Shown in pieces: positions 44,801-51,191 of a stretch of 64,000 nucleotides of DNA. Source of the DNA: Maribacter sp. (GTDB taxonomy: Bacteria; Bacteroidota; Bacteroidia; Flavobacteriales; Flavobacteriaceae). The stretch lies in assembly GCA_011050675.1 (NCBI GenBank), contig DRFI01000022.1:1-64000 (forward strand), read 5' to 3'. Within the stretch, counting starts at the first letter, position 1, and each line of letters starts with the position of its first letter. The notes beneath the pieces are model-generated. The model did no database searches. It was not told where the DNA came from and saw only the letters and a program-made list of their open reading frames with translations. The position numbers and the translations under genes were made by a program.

Positions 44801-45649
44801 ACTCACCACTCCGATGTCCTTGATGCGAACCGGAACATTGTCCTGAACAGCAACAACCGCCTTTTCGATATCCTCAGTCTTTTTAACGTAGCCTAGTCCC
44901 CTAACCAAATATTCAGCCTGATTGATTTCTATGGTCTTTGCACCAACATCTTTATTTGATTTCTGTACGGCCTGCATCACTTTATGTAAAGGGATATTGT
45001 AAGCCTTTAAGGCATCAGGATTTACATCTATTTGATATTCCTGAACAAATCCTCCAATGGATGCTACCTCGGAAACTCCATCAACGGCATTAAGTCCATA
45101 TTTTACATAAAAGTCCTGAACGGTACGTATTTCGTGTAGGTCCCAACCTCCCGTAGGGTTATCGTCCTTGTCCCTACCTTCCAATGTATACCAATATACC
45201 TGTCCTAATGCAGTGGCATCTGGTCCCAAGGTTGGTGTCACAGCTTCCGGTAAGAGTCCAGCTGGGAGTGAATTTAGCTTTTCCAAAATACGGGAACGTG
45301 ACCAATAAAATTCCACGTCATCGTTGAATATGATGTAGATACTGGAAAATCCGAATATCGAAGAACTTCGGATTGTCTTTACTCCAGGTATACCTAATAA
45401 ATAAGTAGTCATGGGGTAGGATATTTGATCTTCTATATCCTGTGGAGAACGTCCAGGCCACTGGGTAAATACGATTTGCTGATTTTCTCCAATATCGGGA
45501 ATGGCATCTACAGGAACCGGGTCTTTAGGCAAGAATCCGGTATCCCAATTAAAAGGTGAGGTCGCAATACCCCAAGTTACTATAGTTATTAGTATAAGAA
45601 CGGTAACTAACTTGTTCTCTAAAAAATATTTAATGATATTATTAAGCAT
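41816..45649 (-). CDS. cusA: CusA-type Cu(I)/Ag(I) RND pump, oversized
   Basis: A 1277-residue RND permease. I use the ATG at 45649 (MLNNIIKYFLENKLVTVLIL), since the frame's extension to 45712 is unlikely. TM4 motif GIAIAIGVMVDVGIIFIENI fits the copper/silver HME group, and Met-rich periplasmic segments are present (MPTSMPHSG, MLQTGMRAPMG). It is about 230 residues longer than E. coli CusA. One insert (about 530-700) adds roughly three hydrophobic helices after TM6. A second acidic insert (about 790-860) sits in the periplasmic domain. Confidence 0.92.
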   Translation of the reverse strand: MLNNIIKYFLENKLVTVLILITIVTWGIATSPFNWDTGFLPKDPVPVDAIPDIGENQQIVFTQWPGRSPQDIEDQISYPMTTYLLGIPGVKTIRSSSIFGFSSIYIIFNDDVEFYWSRSRILEKLNSLPAGLLPEAVTPTLGPDATALGQVYWYTLEGRDKDDNPTGGWDLHEIRTVQDFYVKYGLNAVDGVSEVASIGGFVQEYQIDVNPDALKAYNIPLHKVMQAVQKSNKDVGAKTIEINQAEYLVRGLGYVKKTEDIEKAVVAVQDNVPVRIKDIGVVSLGPATRRGVLDKGGAEVVGGVVVARYGSNPLAVINNLKEKIKEIAPGLPKKTLANGIESQLTIVPFYDRTQLIHETIGTLENALSHEILISIIVVLILVLNLRASIIISGLLPVGVLMTFIVMRYAGVDANVVALSGIAIAIGVMVDVGIIFIENIIRHLEMPENHGVKGKELMRVIYVATVEVASAITTALATTVVSFVPVFAMESAEGKLFRPLAFTKTFALLSAFVLGLVVLPALAHFIFGIDYNKKRVRRFWGILLIVAGILFAVYAWMILPLALTLIGINNLLEPRWPEKYKAYPNYINLGLTIFIASFFLTEEWMPLGPQNGIIINYFFVLFLIGIILVALMAIVHFYEPVLKWCLVNKGKFMLIPFVTLFFGILIWLGFDSTFGIVAKGFESVGWKNVRQTSGWQASSNRFPGIGSEFMPSLNEGSYLLMPTSMPHSGVEYNRNVIGQLDMLLDGIPEVDMAVGKLGRVESALDPAPISMFETIINYKPEFIVNEEGHRVHFKVDEKDRFITVLKDTLTNEESLERGITEEELIVDEDGEFYRNWRPHIKSANDIWEEIVSVTKIPGVTSAPKLQPIETRLVMLQTGMRAPMGIKVYGPDLKTIEDFGMQLEVILKEVASVKSEAVFADRIVGKPYLHLNINRDEISRYGLNVEDVQQSIETAIGGMKISSTVEGRERFPIRVRYPRELRDDPESLSKILIPTPVGAQIPLSQVVDFEYVRGPQAIKSENTFLVGYVLFDKRDGFAEVDVVNDAQEAIQQKIDAGELIVPAGISYKFSGSYENQIRAVKRLSIVIPISLVVIFLLLFFQFKTVIASSIHFSGVFVAFAGGFIMLWLYGQDWFLNFAISGVNMRDLFQMHTINLSVAVWVGFIALFGIATDDGVIMGTYIHQVFEEKKPDTIEGVRAAVLEAGKKRVRPAMMTAAVAIIALLPVLTSTGKGADIMIPMAIPTFGGMTIQIMTMFVVPVLQSFWRETVINNKNKKIRIK

Positions 45650-45750
45650 ATTATGATATGTTAGATTGGAATTAAAAGATATGTTCCAAAGGCAATAAAC
45701 GCCTATAGCCATACTAAATTAATAGTATGGAAATACATCATAAGAATGCT

Positions 45751-46167
45751 CTAAATTAGGAAAGTCTGGTCCAGAATATTAATATCCTTGACCAAGAAAG
45801 GTGATGGGTAATGGTTAAAAGGAACTGTATTTCCATTCTGTTCCAAAAAGAGGTTAAGATAACTATAAGCGAATGGAAAAACGTACAATAGTTGTTCGAA
45901 ACTTAATTTATCAATCGTAAGTTTCAGGTCATGCTGCCCAGTATTGGAAATCATTTCATCCTCGCAACATCCTTTTTTTTCAAAACTATATTCAAATGAA
46001 TCAGAAGCATTTTGAATTTCCATTCCGCAGGTTTCCGCTTTACCGAATAAAGAAAAATCGACAAGATCACCACCACAATAGTGTTGCGCAACCGTAAAAG
46101 TAAAGGTCGAGAACAGCACAATAAGTGCCATTAAAAAGGATGCTATTTTGAAAAAAAATCTTTTCAT
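45751..46167 (-). CDS. HYC_CC_PP-family periplasmic protein
   Basis: A 138-residue exported protein with signal peptide 1-27 and the family's three marks: QHYCGGDLVD (28-37), KKGCCEDEM near residue 70, and HYPSPFLVKDI near 118, where the usual PP is PSP. The fixed Cys and His residues suggest metal binding. It leads the cus operon, 102 bases upstream of the cusA start, and is divergent to a second family member at 46442. Function is not established; a periplasmic copper sensor or chaperone is inferred. Confidence 0.82.
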   Translation of the reverse strand: MKRFFFKIASFLMALIVLFSTFTFTVAQHYCGGDLVDFSLFGKAETCGMEIQNASDSFEYSFEKKGCCEDEMISNTGQHDLKLTIDKLSFEQLLYVFPFAYSYLNLFLEQNGNTVPFNHYPSPFLVKDINILDQTFLI

Positions 46168-46175
46168 TAGATATG

Positions 46176-46183
46176 CAAAGCTA
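46176..46183 (-). promoter_or_regulatory. Candidate -7 box of the cus operon
   Basis: TAGCTTTG on the minus strand, a perfect TAnnTTTG, lies nine bases upstream of the ATG at 46167. A clear -33 element was not found. The very short leader is like those in the two-component regulon. Confidence 0.4.
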
Positions 46184-46282
46184 CAAAAATTTTAATCCTA
46201 AAATTTTGTTTAACAAAAAATTTGGATTTAAAAATGCTCTTTTTCATTTGAACAAACATAAAAAATATTTTTTGGAGGCGAT

Positions 46283-46296
46283 ATGATAAATATCAT
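46283..46296. promoter_or_regulatory. Candidate operator between divergent HYC_CC_PP genes
   Basis: An inverted repeat ATGATA-AA-TATCAT lies centrally in the 274-bp divergent promoter region, upstream of the plus-strand -7 box at 46319. A dimeric regulator could control both directions; the HMA-AraC regulator encoded at 47035 is the obvious candidate. Confidence 0.4.
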
Positions 46297-46318
46297 GTTA
46301 TTGTTTAAGGCTTTGAAT

Positions 46319-46326
46319 TAAATTTG
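46319..46326 (+). promoter_or_regulatory. Candidate -7 box for the plus-strand copper cluster
   Basis: TAAATTTG, a perfect TAnnTTTG, with a weak TTG about 15 bases upstream rather than the usual 19. The leader to the ATG at 46442 would be about 110 bases. Confidence 0.4.
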
Positions 46327-46441
46327 TATTAATCTATCCAGCAAATAATAGCTAACTACTTGTTTTTAAAATATTTAGCTATTTAAAATTAGCTTCGGAA
46401 TAATCTAAAGTCTAAACAAAATAGACTATATTAATAAGATA

Positions 46442-46861
46442 ATGAACCGCTTTTTAACCAAAATATTGTCCATTGCTTTAGCCATCGCAGTGCTTTTTGC
46501 AACTTCGTCTTTCACGGTGGACATGCATTTTTGCTGCAACAAGTTGGTAGATGCTGCGGTATTTAGCAAAGCGAAACCTTGTAAGGACAAAACGCAGGAT
46601 ATTGAAACAGCATCGAAAAAATGTTCCGTTGGGCAAATGGATTGTTGTAGCAATTCTTCATTTGTAAAAAAGGCCAATGACAACCTTAAAAAGTCCCAAT
46701 TCGATTTGGAAGCGAACCAGATTGTTTTCTTACAAACTTTTTTCTATACCTATATTAATCTTTTTGAAGGACTTGAGCTTAAGGAAATTCCTTTTGAAAA
46801 TTACGACCCTCCTTTTATAGAGAAAGACATACTTCTACTAGATGAAACTTTCTTGATTTGA
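46442..46861 (+). CDS. HYC_CC_PP-family periplasmic protein
   Basis: A 139-residue exported protein with signal peptide 1-24 and the family marks in variant form: MHFCCNKLVD (28-37), MDCCSNSSF near 62-70 and YDPPFIEKDILLLDETFLI at the end. The last segment is almost identical to that of the divergent paralogue at 45751 (DQTFLI), so the two are duplicates. Extra cysteines (KPCKD, KKCSVG) raise the metal-binding capacity. It is followed by the HMA-AraC regulator. Confidence 0.82.
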   Translation: MNRFLTKILSIALAIAVLFATSSFTVDMHFCCNKLVDAAVFSKAKPCKDKTQDIETASKKCSVGQMDCCSNSSFVKKANDNLKKSQFDLEANQIVFLQTFFYTYINLFEGLELKEIPFENYDPPFIEKDILLLDETFLI

Positions 46862-46893
46862 TTTTTAATTAAATAGATTATTACAATAATCTG

Positions 46894-46917
46894 AACTTCC
46901 TATTAGCTAACAACTCA
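46894..46917. repeat. Inverted repeat before the HMA-AraC gene
   Basis: Two arms related to TAGCTAACAA pair around a CTCA loop between the HYC_CC_PP gene and the regulator. Just upstream, 46876-46891 is another inverted repeat (GATTATT-AC-AATAATC). Neither has a T-run; they could be operators or a weak terminator. Confidence 0.35.
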
Positions 46918-47034
46918 TTGTTGGCTACCTAACGTCGTACCCACTTTTCAACGACAACCATTTCCGATCAGTATTTATCAGAGAAATTAAACCTCTGACT
47001 GGTTTTATCTATAAAGAATATAACATTTTTAGAC

Positions 47035-47616
47035 ATGGAATCCATTAAAATATATTGGATCAAAAATATGGTTTGCAGACGATGTCTGAAGGTCATAAAG
47101 CAAGAGCTAGAACAAATTGACGTCGAGGTAATTTCTCTAGAATTGGGAAAGTTAACGGTACGTTCGATTAAAAATATTGACAAAGAAATCGATGACAAGG
47201 TTATACGCGTACTCCACTTAAATGGATTTGAAATCGCTAAAAACGAAGAAGAAATGTTGGTTGAGGAAGTCAAGATAATACTCATAGAGATCATAAAGGA
47301 GTTGCCCATCCACATGAAGAAAAAGACATCAGAATATTTGGCATCTATGTTACATCGCGATTATAAGAATTTGAGCAAACTATTTTCTAAAAATGAAAAT
47401 ACTACCATCGAAAAGTACTTTATAAAACTAAAAATAGAGAAGGTAAAAGAGCTGATACAACTGCAACAATATAGCTTCTCTGATATAGCCTATCTGCTTG
47501 ACTATAGTAGTGTAAACCACTTATCAAGACAGTTTAAAAACATAACTGGAACAAGCATGACGGATTATAAAAATGCAGAGGATTGGGAGCGTAGTTTCTA
47601 TGACGAAATTATATAA
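47035..47616 (+). CDS. HMA-AraC metal-responsive transcription regulator
   Basis: A 193-residue regulator with an unusual architecture: an HMA-like fold (about 5-75) with the metal-binding IKNMVCRRCLKV (CxxC at 14-17), a linker (75-110), and an AraC-type helix-turn-helix (about 110-185, SFSDIAYLLDYSSVNHLSRQ then FKNITGTS). No cupin or sugar-binding domain is present, so the HMA domain is the probable sensor of Cu(I) or another soft metal. It sits between the divergent HYC_CC_PP genes and the cytochrome genes. Control of both copper clusters is inferred. A broken paralogue lies at 26857-27456. Confidence 0.85.
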   Translation: MESIKIYWIKNMVCRRCLKVIKQELEQIDVEVISLELGKLTVRSIKNIDKEIDDKVIRVLHLNGFEIAKNEEEMLVEEVKIILIEIIKELPIHMKKKTSEYLASMLHRDYKNLSKLFSKNENTTIEKYFIKLKIEKVKELIQLQQYSFSDIAYLLDYSSVNHLSRQFKNITGTSMTDYKNAEDWERSFYDEII

Positions 47617-47688
47617 ATAAGAAAGAAAATTATACAGATATAGGCTTCCTATTAAAAATAAATTTGTTAACACCTAAATATCAATAAA

Positions 47689-48093
47689 ATGAAAAACAAA
47701 AACTACTTACCAAGTATGACCGCAATAGTACTCATGAGTTTTCTGTTTATGGGGTTCAAAACCCAGGCCCAGGAAAAATGGGTAGCACCGGCTAGTGCCG
47801 ATAAGATTATCAATCCTATAAAGAGTGATGCAAACGCAGCAACAAACGGAAAAAAAATCTACAAAATGCTTTGTGTCGTCTGCCATGGAGCTAAGGGCAA
47901 AGGCGATGGCGTAGGTGGTGCAGGATTAACACCCAAACCAACCAATTTGACCAGTGCAGAATTCCAAGCCCAGACCGATGGGGCCATTTTCTGGAAAATA
48001 CAAACAGGCAGGTCTCCTATGGCCTCTTATGAAACCTCAATTCCGGAAAAGAAACGCTGGGAAATTATTAACTATATAAGAACACTTAAATAA
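47689..48093 (+). CDS. Periplasmic c-type cytochrome
   Basis: A 134-residue exported monohaem cytochrome c: signal peptide 1-27 (FMGFKTQAQ), haem motif CVVCHGAKGKGDG near residue 62, axial-ligand region PMASYETSIP and terminal IINYIRTLK, typical of class I. It overlaps the next gene's start by three bases (48091-48093). Its position between a copper regulator and outer-membrane proteins suggests it accepts electrons from, or feeds, the copper oxidase system. This is inference. Confidence 0.88.
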   Translation: MKNKNYLPSMTAIVLMSFLFMGFKTQAQEKWVAPASADKIINPIKSDANAATNGKKIYKMLCVVCHGAKGKGDGVGGAGLTPKPTNLTSAEFQAQTDGAIFWKIQTGRSPMASYETSIPEKKRWEIINYIRTLK

Positions 48094-49286
48094 TGAAAAA
48101 GCTAATAGTATTATTACTAGTCATTGGATTTGTTCATATCACAAATGGGCAAACATACAATAACTTTGAGACCGATAGTATAGCGGCATCTCAATCTTAT
48201 AAACCAAGTAAAACCCAGTTTATGATTCGGGGATATGGGCATACTGGGCTTAACTTTATGAGTAACGGAGATGAAAAAGAGTCCTCCTTTGTAGGCTCTG
48301 CTTTTGCTCCCATATTCTTATTCAAGCACTCGGACAAACTTATGTTCGAAGCCGAATTAGAGTTTGTTTTAGAAAATAACGAACTCGAAGTAGGATTGGA
48401 ATATGCAGACGTTATGTATGTTCTCAACAAGAACATGAGCGTTAGGGCAGGAAAGTTTTTGCTGCCTTTCGGAACGTTTATGGAAAGACTTCATCCCGCA
48501 TGGATCAATAGGCTTCCGACCAGACCTTTAGGCTTTGGCCATGACGGGATCGCTCCATCATCCGGTATCGGTGTTGAATTACGAGGTGCATTCGACCTTG
48601 GAGGGCCAACCTTAAATTATTCGGCGTATTCCACCAATGGACCTCGGTTAAAGGACGGAAGTATCGAGCCTGAGGAAGCAGGAATGCTCTCGTTTCAAAA
48701 TTATGAAGATAATAATACGAGTAAAGCCTTTGGGGGCCGATTGGGGTTATTGCCATTTTCAGATTCTTCCACCGAATTAGGAATTTCGGCCTATTCAACA
48801 AACGGTGCGGGGGCTAAAGATTCGGCATATGAGGACATTAGTGCTTTTTTATATGCCTTCGATTTTGCTTTTATAAAGCAAGTGCCCGCAATAAGTGGGT
48901 TTGTGGATGTAAAAGCCCAATACAATAATTCCAATGTTGATACGGCAACGTTTATCGAGATGCATGAGGATGGTGATGAGGAGGAATACAGTTTTGACAA
49001 TCAGAGTAATTCATTTTATGGTCAATTAAGCTATCGGCCAACCATGGCGGAAAGTGACTTTATGAAAAAACTGGAGTTTGTTGGACGATATTCAAATTTC
49101 AATGCTCCGGAAGGTGCAGAATGGGAAGAAAAATCTATACAATATGCCTTTGGATTGAACTACTGGCTAACCTGGAGGTCCCTAATAAAAATCAGTTATC
49201 AGACAACTGAAACCGAAGGGGGACATGGTGGAGAAGGCACGACAACTACAAACGGGTTTTTTCTCCATTGGGCAATTGGATTTTAA
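48093..49286 (+). CDS. Outer-membrane beta-barrel protein
   Basis: A 397-residue exported protein with signal peptide 1-19 (GFVHITNGQ) and alternating amphipathic strands throughout. It ends in TNGFFLHWAIGF, a normal barrel terminus with a C-terminal Phe. It resembles porin-like proteins of Bacteroidota with conserved LPFGTFMERLHPAWINRLP. No specific substrate can be named. It is coupled to the cytochrome gene, so a role in an outer-membrane redox or export step is possible. Confidence 0.78.
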   Translation: MKKLIVLLLVIGFVHITNGQTYNNFETDSIAASQSYKPSKTQFMIRGYGHTGLNFMSNGDEKESSFVGSAFAPIFLFKHSDKLMFEAELEFVLENNELEVGLEYADVMYVLNKNMSVRAGKFLLPFGTFMERLHPAWINRLPTRPLGFGHDGIAPSSGIGVELRGAFDLGGPTLNYSAYSTNGPRLKDGSIEPEEAGMLSFQNYEDNNTSKAFGGRLGLLPFSDSSTELGISAYSTNGAGAKDSAYEDISAFLYAFDFAFIKQVPAISGFVDVKAQYNNSNVDTATFIEMHEDGDEEEYSFDNQSNSFYGQLSYRPTMAESDFMKKLEFVGRYSNFNAPEGAEWEEKSIQYAFGLNYWLTWRSLIKISYQTTETEGGHGGEGTTTTNGFFLHWAIGF

Positions 49287-49308
49287 GATAATATAAAAAA
49301 TAGAAAAC

Positions 49309-49623
49309 ATGAAGACAACATATAAACATTTAGTAATAGCGATGGTTTTCCTGACCACTGGAATAACAGTAGTAGCTTGTTCTTCCACCAATAAAACAGT
49401 TACTGATGAAACTTCCACGGCAGTAGTAGACGAGGAATTCAGAATGGAAAAATCGGGTGCCCAGTTATGGGGAGAAGCCTGTAATCGATGCCATTTAGCG
49501 CCTTCACCTGCAGATTATAACGACACCGATTGGGAGACCATAAGTTTACATATGCGAATAAGGGCAAATTTAACAGAAAAGGAAATTACAAAGATTGAAT
49601 CCTTTTTAAAATCTGCCAATTAA
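49309..49623 (+). CDS. Small cytochrome-c-like lipoprotein
   Basis: A 104-residue lipoprotein (lipobox near ITVVAC, Cys24) with the haem motif ACNRCHLAPSPADYND (CxxCH near 63-67) and a distal Met (HMRIRAN) that could be the sixth ligand. It is small for a cytochrome c, but the haem site and helix EKEITKIESFL fit. It follows the barrel gene by 22 bases. Confidence 0.8.
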   Translation: MKTTYKHLVIAMVFLTTGITVVACSSTNKTVTDETSTAVVDEEFRMEKSGAQLWGEACNRCHLAPSPADYNDTDWETISLHMRIRANLTEKEITKIESFLKSAN

Positions 49624-49631
49624 TAGCGGAT

Positions 49632-49680
49632 GCACATTCTCTTTAATCCTAAAGTCTTAATAGTCTTATTGAGAATGTGC
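49632..49680 (+). repeat. Long-loop hairpin between the cytochrome and Met-rich genes
   Basis: Ten-base arms GCACATTCTC (49632-49641) and GAGAATGTGC (49671-49680) enclose a 29-base AT-rich loop, ending 18 bases before the next ATG. No T-run follows. It may control mRNA stability or attenuation rather than termination. Confidence 0.5.
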
Positions 49681-49698
49681 CAATTAAAATTAACAAAT

Positions 49699-50136
49699 AT
49701 GAAAATTATGAAAACACTAGTAATTATTTTATCTGCAATTGGGCTTTTAAGCTTAAACAGTTGCAACCAGAAAACAGATCCAACCGCAATGCTCGAAAAC
49801 TCAGAAACTAGAACGGAGCTTTTTGATGCGATTACAAGTAACCATGATTACATGACCGAATTTATGGGCAGCATACAAGAAAATAATCACGCCATGCAAA
49901 TGATGCAGGGTAATAAAAAAATGATGGGTACTATGATGCAAGATGGTGGTATGAAAATGATGATGAAAGATAGCATGATGAAGAAAAACATGATGCAAAT
50001 GATGCATGAAAAGGGAATGATGAGCGAAGATTGTCTGGAATCTTGTAAGAATATGATGGCCGAGGAAGGATTGGACATCATTGAACAAGGTGAAATAGAG
50101 TTGAGCAAGAGCCAAAGTCATAGTGATCATCATTAA
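49699..50136 (+). CDS. Met-rich lipoprotein
   Basis: A 145-residue lipoprotein starting MKIMKTLVIILSAIGL with lipobox LLSLNSC. The ATG at 49699 is chosen because the frame's earlier part (49630 on) lies within the hairpin and has no signal character. The middle is extremely Met-rich (MMQGNKKMMGTMMQDGG, MKMMMKDSMMKKNMMQMMHE) and the end is HSDHH with two Cys (EDCLESCKN). This is the profile of a periplasmic Cu(I)/Ag(I) sponge. No fold family is recognised. Confidence 0.78.
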   Translation: MKIMKTLVIILSAIGLLSLNSCNQKTDPTAMLENSETRTELFDAITSNHDYMTEFMGSIQENNHAMQMMQGNKKMMGTMMQDGGMKMMMKDSMMKKNMMQMMHEKGMMSEDCLESCKNMMAEEGLDIIEQGEIELSKSQSHSDHH

Positions 50137-50163
50137 GGTATATAACATTTAAAAAAAGAAATC

Positions 50164-50430
50164 ATGAAAGGTCATTGGATATGGATGGTTATAGGCTGTG
50201 GACTGCCACTATTATTAATCTTTTTAGCACCCTCATTTGGAATAGGGAGTGGTTCATCCCTCTTTATTTTCATCCTTTTTATGTTTGGAATTCACCTTTT
50301 TATGCCCCACGGGTCACACAGAAACGGTGGGCATAATCACGCTGACCGAAATAATAAGGGTCACGATTATAATCAAAAAGAACAAACGGAGAAAGCTAAA
50401 GCAAAACACGAAGGACATCAACATCACTAA
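50164..50430 (+). CDS. Small DUF2933-like membrane protein with His-rich tail
   Basis: An 88-residue protein with two hydrophobic helices (about 5-23 and 28-44; MVIGCGLPLLLIFLAP resembles DUF2933) and a His-rich hydrophilic tail (HGSHRNGGHNHADRNN ... HEGHQHH). The tail likely binds copper or zinc. It sits between the Met-rich lipoprotein and the HMA protein in a tight plus-strand operon. Confidence 0.7.
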   Translation: MKGHWIWMVIGCGLPLLLIFLAPSFGIGSGSSLFIFILFMFGIHLFMPHGSHRNGGHNHADRNNKGHDYNQKEQTEKAKAKHEGHQHH

Positions 50431-50442
50431 AAATTAAACTAA

Positions 50443-50658
50443 ATGAAACACAAATATCAAATTAACGGAATCAGTTGTGGAGGATGTGTAGCAAACGTCA
50501 AAAAAACCTTGGAGGCACATCCAAGCATTGAAAAAGCCGAGATATTGTTAGCACCAAAAGGAGCTACTACTATCACTATGAAAGAAGCTATTTCAGTTGC
50601 CGAACTACAAAAGCAACTCGATGAACTCAATGGCTATATAATCACAGAAACAAATTAA
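50443..50658 (+). CDS. CopZ-like HMA metallochaperone
   Basis: A 71-residue stand-alone HMA domain: YQINGISCGGCVANVKKTLE with CxxC at residues 12-15, followed by the usual beta-alpha-beta pattern. No signal peptide, so cytoplasmic. Likely a Cu(I) chaperone for the regulator at 47035 or for membrane transporters. Note that no copper P-type ATPase is in this window. Confidence 0.87.
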   Translation: MKHKYQINGISCGGCVANVKKTLEAHPSIEKAEILLAPKGATTITMKEAISVAELQKQLDELNGYIITETN

Positions 50659-50681
50659 TAACCACTAAAAAAACAAATATT

Positions 50682-50900
50682 ATGCATTTTTACGACGGAC
50701 ATTTTGGAGGCATGCACCTAATATGGTGGATTATATGGGTCATTTTAATTACTTGGATTTTCTTTATCCCAGCCGATATACCATATCAAAAAACAAAAAA
50801 AGAAAGCCCACTGGAGATTTTGAAAAAACGCTTTGCAAAAGGTGAAATATCAAAAGAAGAATTTGAAGAATCAAAAAAGATTTTGAAATCAGAGAACTAA
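50682..50900 (+). CDS. SHOCT-domain small membrane protein
   Basis: A 72-residue protein: His/Trp-rich start (MHFYDGHFGGMHLIWWIIWV), one helix, then a SHOCT domain (SPLEILKKRFAKGEISKEEF). It is the second intact member of a family with genes at 35699-35890 and, broken, 34174-34310. N-terminal His/Met may be metal ligands. Confidence 0.75.
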   Translation: MHFYDGHFGGMHLIWWIIWVILITWIFFIPADIPYQKTKKESPLEILKKRFAKGEISKEEFEESKKILKSEN

Positions 50901-50915
50901 TTAAAAACTAAAATT

Positions 50916-51191
50916 ATGAATCGATTAAACGTAAAAAAACTCGGTTTTGCCTTTGGGCTTACTGGAGCACTCATTTATTTAGGTTGCATGATCGTAATGG
51001 CTACAGCAGGACAGGAAGGCACAATTGTCTTTTTCAATAGCTTGTTGCACGGCTTGGACACTACCAATATCATTAAAATGGATGTACCACCTTTAGAAGT
51101 GCTAATGGGAATCGTGCAAACTTTTATTCTTTGTTGGCTTATTGGCGCGTCTATTGGCGCTTTTTATAATGCGCAAATAAAAAGGAAATAA
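50916..51191 (+). CDS. DUF5676-type small membrane protein
   Basis: A 91-residue protein with two helices (about 10-28 and 67-84) and the layout of DUF5676 proteins: KLGFAFGLTGALIYLGCMIV, FFNSLLHGLD, VQTFILCWLIGASIGAFYN. Function unknown; the family is often found in copper clusters. Its stop overlaps the start of the oxidase gene at 51191. Confidence 0.75.
   Translation: MNRLNVKKLGFAFGLTGALIYLGCMIVMATAGQEGTIVFFNSLLHGLDTTNIIKMDVPPLEVLMGIVQTFILCWLIGASIGAFYNAQIKRK

Noticed and set aside
46405..46417. CTAAAG-CTAAAC repeat before the plus-strand HYC_CC_PP gene
   Set aside because: Period of 7, not 11, and no -7 box in register.
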